From Ruminococcus sp. (GTDB lineage: Bacteria; Bacillota; Clostridia; Oscillospirales; Ruminococcaceae), in the NCBI GenBank assembly GCA_031262625.1, contig JAISHJ010000023.1:1-18247 (forward strand): a stretch of DNA of 18,247 bases, in the 5' to 3' direction. Shown here one piece after another: positions 13,680 to 18,247 of this stretch. The position numbers and the translations under genes are program-made. Below the pieces are notes generated by a model. That model worked only from the letters and a program-made list of their open reading frames with translations, had not been told where the DNA came from and did no database searches. The first letter of the stretch is position 1. Each line of letters starts with the position of its first letter.

Positions 13680-15443
13680 CTAAGCGGAACGTGCGTTATA
13701 TAGCTTGTAGTAGTCGCCGCGTTTGGCGAGAAGTTCTTCGTGGGTGCCGCACTCGGTGATGCCTTTGTTTGAGACGTACATAATTTTGTCGCAGTTTTGG
13801 ATGGTTGAGAGACGGTGAGCGATGATGAAGGACGTGCGTCCTTTGAGAACTTGAAGGAGACCTTGTTGGAGAAGGCGTTCGGTTTTGGCGTCGATGGAAC
13901 TTGTAGCTTCGTCTAATATCAATATTTTCGGGTCGGAAACGAGAGTGCGGGCGAAGGTTATGAGTTGGCGCTGACCTTGGGAGAGAGCTGTTCCGCGTTC
14001 GGTTATTATAGTGTCGTAACCGTCTTTGAAATTTTCGATAAACTCGTCCGCACAGACGATGCGAGCAGCGGCGCGGATTTCCTCGGAGGTAGCATCAAGC
14101 TTTCCGTAGCGAATATTGTCTTCGACCGAACCTGAGAAAACGAAACTGTCTTGAAGCATAATTCCCATTTGTGAGCGGAGGGACGAGAGGGTGACGTTTG
14201 CGATGTCGTTACCGTCGATGAGAACGCTGCCGCCGTTGACGTTATAGAAGCGTGAAATGAGGTTAACTATGGTTGACTTTCCCGCGCCGGTAGGTCCGAC
14301 GAGGGCTATACTTTCGCCGGGGTTAATTTTGAAGGATAAGTCTTCAAGGATAACAGCACTTTCGTCATAGCTGAATGTAACGTTTTTGAATTCCACTTCG
14401 CCTTTGATAACAGGGAGTTCAGTAGCGCCTTCAATGTCTTTTACATTTACAGGCTCGTCAAGAAGTTCGAAAATACGTTCGAGATAAGCGATTGTATTAA
14501 TGAAATTATTGTAAAGATTGGCAATATTCATAAGCGGCTGCCAAAAGCGCGCCGCGTAGTCTGCCATACCGATGATAGTACCGAAACTCACCCCGGGGAT
14601 AATGAGAAGTCCGGCAAGGTAAATAAGTACACGGATACTTGCTGCTATTATGTCAATCGAAGGCCACAGAATATTATTCCAAAAAACCGCTTTCATCCAT
14701 GTGGTGCGGGATTTTTCTGAAAGTCCTGCGAAGATTTTGTCATTTTCCTCCTCGCGGACAAACATCTGTGTAACTCGCGCTCCCTCAAGTCCCTCGTGGA
14801 GGTAACCGTTAAGATTGGAGTTTTTGTTTGAAACCTGCTGCCAGCTTCTGCGCTGATTATTTTTTATAGACAGAATTACTACCGCTAAGATAGGCACACC
14901 GATCATGATAACGAGAGCCATTCTCCAGTCCATAATGAACATGAAGATAAGAATAAATATCAGGTTAAAAGTCTCAAGAACAAAGTTAATGATACCGTTT
15001 GACATAAAGTCCGCGATTTCATTTATGTAGTTAACTACGCGGACGAGGATTTTACCGTGCGGGCGGCTGTCGTAGTATTCAAAAGGCAAACGCTGCATAT
15101 GTGCGAAAACATCTTTGCGTATGTCGTAGATTATGTCCTGCCCGATAATAGTCATAGTACGCGAACGCGTTTGAGAAAGCTTTACATTAACGACGATAAT
15201 AGCCATTAAAGTAACAGCAAGCAGAATAAGCATACCGTAATTTTTCGCCGGTATAACTGTATCAATCGCATATTTTGCGATAAAAGGTCCCATAAGCCCG
15301 ATTATAACCGCAATGCCGGAAATGACAAGTGACATTATCATCTTCTTTTTATAGCGGTTCATGTAAACAAATGCACGTTTTAAGTGTTTTAGGTCAAATG
15401 GGGTATCAAGGGTTTCGTCTATATCAAATTTATTACGCGCCAA
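13680..15443 (-). CDS. Heterodimeric ABC exporter, subunit with consensus Walker B (BmrD-like)
   Basis: A 587-residue half-transporter: six helices (about 1-325) fused to an ATP-binding domain. Walker A GPTGAGKST is at 383-391, Q-loop Gln431, signature LSQGQ at 487-491, Walker B ILILDE with catalytic Glu512, and switch His543 (IIAHRLS). The signature's second glycine is Gln (LSQGQ, not LSGGQ), as expected of the subunit that lends its signature to the degenerate site of an asymmetric heterodimer. The start is TTG at 15441-15443, with AGGTGA (15450-15455) six bases upstream; no ATG fits. It follows its partner gene by 16 bases. Relatives (BmrCD, LmrCD, TM287/288) export drugs or other hydrophobic compounds; the substrate here is unknown. 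The gene ends in TAG beside a repeat element. Confidence 0.93.
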   Translation of the reverse strand: MARNKFDIDETLDTPFDLKHLKRAFVYMNRYKKKMIMSLVISGIAVIIGLMGPFIAKYAIDTVIPAKNYGMLILLAVTLMAIIVVNVKLSQTRSRTMTIIGQDIIYDIRKDVFAHMQRLPFEYYDSRPHGKILVRVVNYINEIADFMSNGIINFVLETFNLIFILIFMFIMDWRMALVIMIGVPILAVVILSIKNNQRRSWQQVSNKNSNLNGYLHEGLEGARVTQMFVREEENDKIFAGLSEKSRTTWMKAVFWNNILWPSIDIIAASIRVLIYLAGLLIIPGVSFGTIIGMADYAARFWQPLMNIANLYNNFINTIAYLERIFELLDEPVNVKDIEGATELPVIKGEVEFKNVTFSYDESAVILEDLSFKINPGESIALVGPTGAGKSTIVNLISRFYNVNGGSVLIDGNDIANVTLSSLRSQMGIMLQDSFVFSGSVEDNIRYGKLDATSEEIRAAARIVCADEFIENFKDGYDTIITERGTALSQGQRQLITFARTLVSDPKILILDEATSSIDAKTERLLQQGLLQVLKGRTSFIIAHRLSTIQNCDKIMYVSNKGITECGTHEELLAKRGDYYKLYNARSA

Positions 15444-15459
15444 GATTTTTCACCTGCCA

Positions 15460-17238
15460 TTAAGATACGGATTTTTCGGCGATAGTGCCGTGTTGAAGTT
15501 CGTAAATCTGCCTGTAGTAGCCGTCCGGATTTTGTAAAAGTTCCTCGTGAGTTCCGCGCTCGGTAATCTTCCCGTGTGAGAGGATTATTATTATATCGGC
15601 ATCCTTTGCGGAGGAGATACGCTGCGCAATTATAAGCTTCGTCGGATGATAACCGAGATGATTATTAAGATTATCCTGTATAATCGCTTCTGTTTCAAGG
15701 TCAACCGCGCTCGTTGTGTCGTCGAGTATTAATATCGACGGCTTAACCGCTAAGGCGCGCGCAAGGGAGATACGCTGTTTCTGTCCGCCGGAAAGTCCTA
15801 CGCCGCGTTCGCCGATAATCGTTTCGTAACCTTCTGAGAGTTTCCGCACAAAACCGTCTGCATCTGAAAGTCTCGCGTAAAGGTAAACATCATCTTCAGG
15901 CATATTAATGTCGGAAAAGGCAATGTTCCCCTCGACTGTGTCAGACCAAAGAATTACGTCCTGCATAGCAGTACCGATCTTCTTCCGAAGCCCGCGAAGT
16001 TTGTGGAAACGTACATTAATTCCGTCAACGGTAACTTCTCCCTCGGTAGGGTCGTAAAATCTTGCGATAAGGTTTATAAGCGTCGTTTTTCCGCTTCCCG
16101 TCTCCCCCATTATCGCAACTGTCATTCCCGGCTTAATGTGAAGATTGATATTTTCAAGAGCGTAGCTGTTCGATTTTGAATATTTAAATGATACATTCCT
16201 AAAGTCGATTTCACCGTTTATGTATTCGCTGTCTGTTTTAGCATCCTGCCTGTCAACAATCATCGGGCGGGCATAGTAAGCTTCGATAACTTTATTTGCA
16301 GAAGCCATAAACCTCTGTAAGTCATTTACAAGGTTACCGATAAAGCGCATGGGGTTCGCAAGCGTCCAGATAAGGCTCGAAAACGCTATATATTCGCCGA
16401 AGGTAAGCCGCCCAATCATTACGAAAAGTCCGCCGACAAGCAGATGTACTACCGATAACCCCTGTGCCGCAGATTCTATGTAAGGGAAGTAATGAAGCCA
16501 AACAAGCGCAGCATTTTTATTCGCGTCGGAATATTCCTTATTGGCTTTATCGAAACGTTCCTTCTCAAATTCTTCGTGAGCAAAAGCCTTAACAACCCTG
16601 TTTCCCGCAATATTCTCCTGTGCGCGGATATTAAGCCCCGAAAATGTTTCGCGAAGCTTAACATACATCGGTCCTACACGTTTGCGGAAAACATTGGATA
16701 TAATGAGTATCACGGGGGTAAGCGCAAGAAGCGCAAGCGCCATTAAAGGATCAAGTATGAAAAAATAAACAGTAGATGCAGAAAAGAGTACGATATTTTC
16801 TATAAGAGTCTTCCCTACCCAAGCGACAACGTGGCGAACAGACTGTAGGTCGCCGGTGAGACGTGTCATGAGGTCGCCGGTACGATTAGTGTCATAATAA
16901 GCCATATCCTGACGTTGGATATTAGCAAAAATAGCAGTTCTGATTTTATAGAGCATTGATTGTGATGCGCGCTCATACATCATGTTTGCGGAGAAAAAAG
17001 TTACAGAGCGAACAAGCTGTATCGCAACAACCGAAATACAGAGTGTGTAAAGAAGCTGCCGCTGTTCGTTCAGCACGACAGCCGCATTAGGCGCTTCAAT
17101 AAACGTATCAATAATTTTTGAGAATATCATCGGTGAAATTATCGTTATTGACTGCGCGATAATCGTACAGATAACAGCGATAAAATAAATACCGCGGTTG
17201 CCTTCAAGGTTTTTCCATATCCATTTTAACTGAAACAT
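15460..17238 (-). CDS. Heterodimeric ABC exporter, subunit with degenerate Walker B and H-loop (BmrC-like)
   Basis: A 592-residue half-transporter of six helices and an ATP-binding domain. Walker A GETGSGKTT starts at 378 and the signature is a consensus LSGGQ (482-486). Walker B ends in Asp-Asp (ILILDD, Asp507 replacing the catalytic Glu), and the switch histidine is Gln539 (IIAQRIS). This mirrors the partner: one site is complete (partner's Walker B and His with this LSGGQ), the other degenerate. A longer frame begins at an ATG at 17271, but that codon overlaps a TGGTATAAT extended -10 box, so the message would start after it. The ATG at 17238, giving MFQLKWIWKN, is therefore preferred, although its ribosome site is weak. 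It is the first gene of a two-gene operon. Confidence 0.92.
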   Translation of the reverse strand: MFQLKWIWKNLEGNRGIYFIAVICTIIAQSITIISPMIFSKIIDTFIEAPNAAVVLNEQRQLLYTLCISVVAIQLVRSVTFFSANMMYERASQSMLYKIRTAIFANIQRQDMAYYDTNRTGDLMTRLTGDLQSVRHVVAWVGKTLIENIVLFSASTVYFFILDPLMALALLALTPVILIISNVFRKRVGPMYVKLRETFSGLNIRAQENIAGNRVVKAFAHEEFEKERFDKANKEYSDANKNAALVWLHYFPYIESAAQGLSVVHLLVGGLFVMIGRLTFGEYIAFSSLIWTLANPMRFIGNLVNDLQRFMASANKVIEAYYARPMIVDRQDAKTDSEYINGEIDFRNVSFKYSKSNSYALENINLHIKPGMTVAIMGETGSGKTTLINLIARFYDPTEGEVTVDGINVRFHKLRGLRKKIGTAMQDVILWSDTVEGNIAFSDINMPEDDVYLYARLSDADGFVRKLSEGYETIIGERGVGLSGGQKQRISLARALAVKPSILILDDTTSAVDLETEAIIQDNLNNHLGYHPTKLIIAQRISSAKDADIIIILSHGKITERGTHEELLQNPDGYYRQIYELQHGTIAEKSVS

Positions 17239-17269
17239 AACATACCCATTCTTAATTTCGTACTTATAC

Positions 17270-17278
17270 ATTATACCA
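17270..17278 (-). promoter_or_regulatory. Extended -10 promoter of the ABC exporter operon
   Basis: TGGTATAAT on the minus strand is a full extended -10 motif (TGnTATAAT). The -35 is weak (TTTACA, 15 bases upstream), which extended -10 promoters tolerate. The ATG at 17269-17271 overlaps the last bases of the hexamer, so the first usable start is 17238. The leader would be about 25 bases. Confidence 0.68.
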
Positions 17279-17362
17279 TTTATTATTTTTGTAAAAAGGG
17301 GTGAAATGTAAATATTTTATAGCTAAAATTTGTATAAAACGTTTATATTCTTACAAACAGAA

Positions 17363-17387
17363 AAGGATGCTTTTTAACGGCATCCTT
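17363..17387 (-). terminator. Rho-independent terminator after dapB
   Basis: An 8-bp perfect stem (17363-17370 with 17380-17387, AAGGATGC/GCATCCTT) around a 9-base loop is followed on the minus strand by TTCTGTTTG. It begins 8 bases after the dapB stop and precedes the ABC promoter. Confidence 0.78.
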
Positions 17388-17394
17388 CAATCAG

Positions 17395-18186
17395 TTAAAA
17401 TATTGATGATGTATTATGTTTCTTTTTATGAATAAGCGTACCCATGTCATACATACCGGGACATTGCCCGCAAAGGAACAGCGCGGCATTAACCGCCCCG
17501 ACAGCAAAAACTTCCTTTGAATATGCTTCATGCTTAAGCGTTATAACCTCGTCTCTGCCACAAAAACAGAGTTCATGTTCACCGACAATAGTACCTCCGC
17601 GAAGAGAACTTATCCCGATTTCATTTGCATCACGTTTTTTACGCTTAGCGTATCGGTCGTATGTATTAATCATCTTCCCGCCGCGTACTTTATTAACCGC
17701 ATCCGCAAGCATTAACGCCGTACCGCTGGGGGAGTCTATCTTTTGATTATGGTGCTTCTCAATTATCTCAACATCAAAATCCTCTCCGAGAATTTCAGCG
17801 GCATCTTGCGCAAGATTTACCAAAAGATTAATACCGAGGGACATATTAAATGTGAAAAACAGAGGTATCTGTACCGATGCTTTTTCTATTTTTTGAATTT
17901 GGTCGGAGGAGTAGCCGGTCGTCGCAAGCACAGCCGGAGTTCCGGTCGTAAGACAGTAGTTAAGTATACTGTCAAGCCCGGACGGGTGGGAAAAATCAAT
18001 GATAACATCAGGTTTAGCTTCAATATCGGTAAAATTTTCATAAACAGGGAAGTCTGAATAAGCCGCAGGATTAAGCTTGTCAATCCCGCAAATTACTAAA
18101 CAGTCGTTTCGCGCCTTAATTATTGAAGCAATTACGCGCCCCATCTTGCCTGTTGCGCCGGAAATGGCTATCTTTTTTACTTCCAT
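17395..18186 (-). CDS. dapB: 4-hydroxy-tetrahydrodipicolinate reductase
   Basis: DapB reduces hydroxy-tetrahydrodipicolinate with NAD(P)H in the diaminopimelate/lysine pathway, which supplies cell-wall crosslinks and lysine. The 263-residue protein has the Rossmann GATGKMGR motif (10-17) and the family signature EKHHNQKIDSPSGTA (143-157) with catalytic His145/His146 and Lys149. A C-terminal tail of about 12 residues (KKKHNTSSIF) is lysine/serine rich. An in-frame GTG at 18198 lies inside the AGGTGA ribosome site (18195-18200), so the ATG at 18186, eight bases past that site, is the true start. The preceding gene stops one base before it (TAA-G-ATG), so the two are translationally coupled. In many Firmicutes asd and dapA precede dapB. 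Confidence 0.97.
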   Translation of the reverse strand: MEVKKIAISGATGKMGRVIASIIKARNDCLVICGIDKLNPAAYSDFPVYENFTDIEAKPDVIIDFSHPSGLDSILNYCLTTGTPAVLATTGYSSDQIQKIEKASVQIPLFFTFNMSLGINLLVNLAQDAAEILGEDFDVEIIEKHHNQKIDSPSGTALMLADAVNKVRGGKMINTYDRYAKRKKRDANEIGISSLRGGTIVGEHELCFCGRDEVITLKHEAYSKEVFAVGAVNAALFLCGQCPGMYDMGTLIHKKKHNTSSIF

Positions 18187-18187
18187 C

Positions 18188-18247
18188 TTAAATTTCACCT
18201 GTTATCAAATTATAATCTGCTCCGATTCCGTATGTTTCCCTCAATCC
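18188..18247 (-). CDS. 3' end of an unidentified gene upstream of dapB
   Basis: The last 19 residues of a reading frame (GLRETYGIGADYNLITGEI) run in from the window edge and stop at TAA one base before the dapB ATG. The other two minus-strand frames are closed in this stretch. The dapB ribosome site lies inside its last codons, which points to a coupled operon. By position it could be a lysine-pathway gene such as asd, dapA or an aspartate kinase, but the tail is too short to identify. Confidence 0.6.
   Translation of the reverse strand, partial: GLRETYGIGADYNLITGEI
18195..18200 (-). promoter_or_regulatory. Ribosome binding site that fixes the dapB start
   Basis: AGGTGA lies eight bases before the ATG at 18184-18186. 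Because it contains the GTG that would otherwise extend the gene by four codons, it argues against that longer start. Confidence 0.75.

Overview
The window looks like chromosomal DNA from an anaerobic, low-to-moderate GC Firmicute, most likely a gut Clostridia member of the Ruminococcaceae/Oscillospiraceae type. This is inferred from gene content: a transketolase split into two subunits, NAD-dependent ligase, a GH51 arabinofuranosidase, half-size TauE/SafE proteins, a BmrCD-like ABC pair, several TTG starts, AT-rich spacers and strong rho-independent terminators. The species cannot be named from the sequence. Apart from the first two genes everything is on the minus strand.

Layout. (1) 1-2862, plus strand: the end of a transketolase C-terminal subunit, a terminator, then ligA. 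(2) 2892-2923: a hairpin serving two converging transcripts. (3) 10311 down to 2922, minus strand: a tightly packed run of a membrane-anchored von Willebrand A (vWA) protein, a P-type-ATPase-like membrane protein without its catalytic motifs, a beta-helix/TerD-like protein, rnhA and a lipid kinase. (4) 10312-10564: a spacer holding the likely promoter/operator of that run and the terminator of the next gene. (5) 12010-10565: GH51 arabinofuranosidase. (6) 12527-12054: a YgjP/SprT-like metallopeptidase. (7) 13383-12583: two half-length TauE/SafE permease genes. (8) 13384-13679: a non-coding stretch with a terminator, a degenerate TTCAC array and a perfect 17-bp inverted repeat. (9) 17238-13680: a heterodimeric ABC exporter with one degenerate ATP site. 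(10) 18247-17395: the end of an unidentified gene, then dapB.

Most interesting region: 4372-10311. Three genes, overlapping by 4 bp or 10 bp apart, encode (a) a protein predicted to place a vWA domain with an intact MIDAS and two calcium-type DxDxDG repeats outside the cell, (b) a six-helix protein that follows the P-type ATPase layout but has lost TGES, DKTGT, TGD and GDGxND, keeping only the aspartate at the phosphorylation position, and (c) a cytosolic protein with beta-helix-like turns and a TerD-like domain without the usual acidic calcium loop. TerD, vWA and P-type ATPase genes are known companions in tellurite/stress (Ter) neighbourhoods. Here the pump appears converted to a non-catalytic part. 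A transmembrane calcium or stress sensing complex is a reasonable but unproven reading.

The other genes are ordinary housekeeping or accessory functions: DNA repair and RNA-primer removal (ligA, rnhA), lipid phosphorylation, lysine/diaminopimelate synthesis (dapB), pentose metabolism (transketolase, arabinofuranosidase) and export (ABC pair, TauE/SafE). No tRNA, rRNA, CRISPR array, insertion sequence or transposase was seen.
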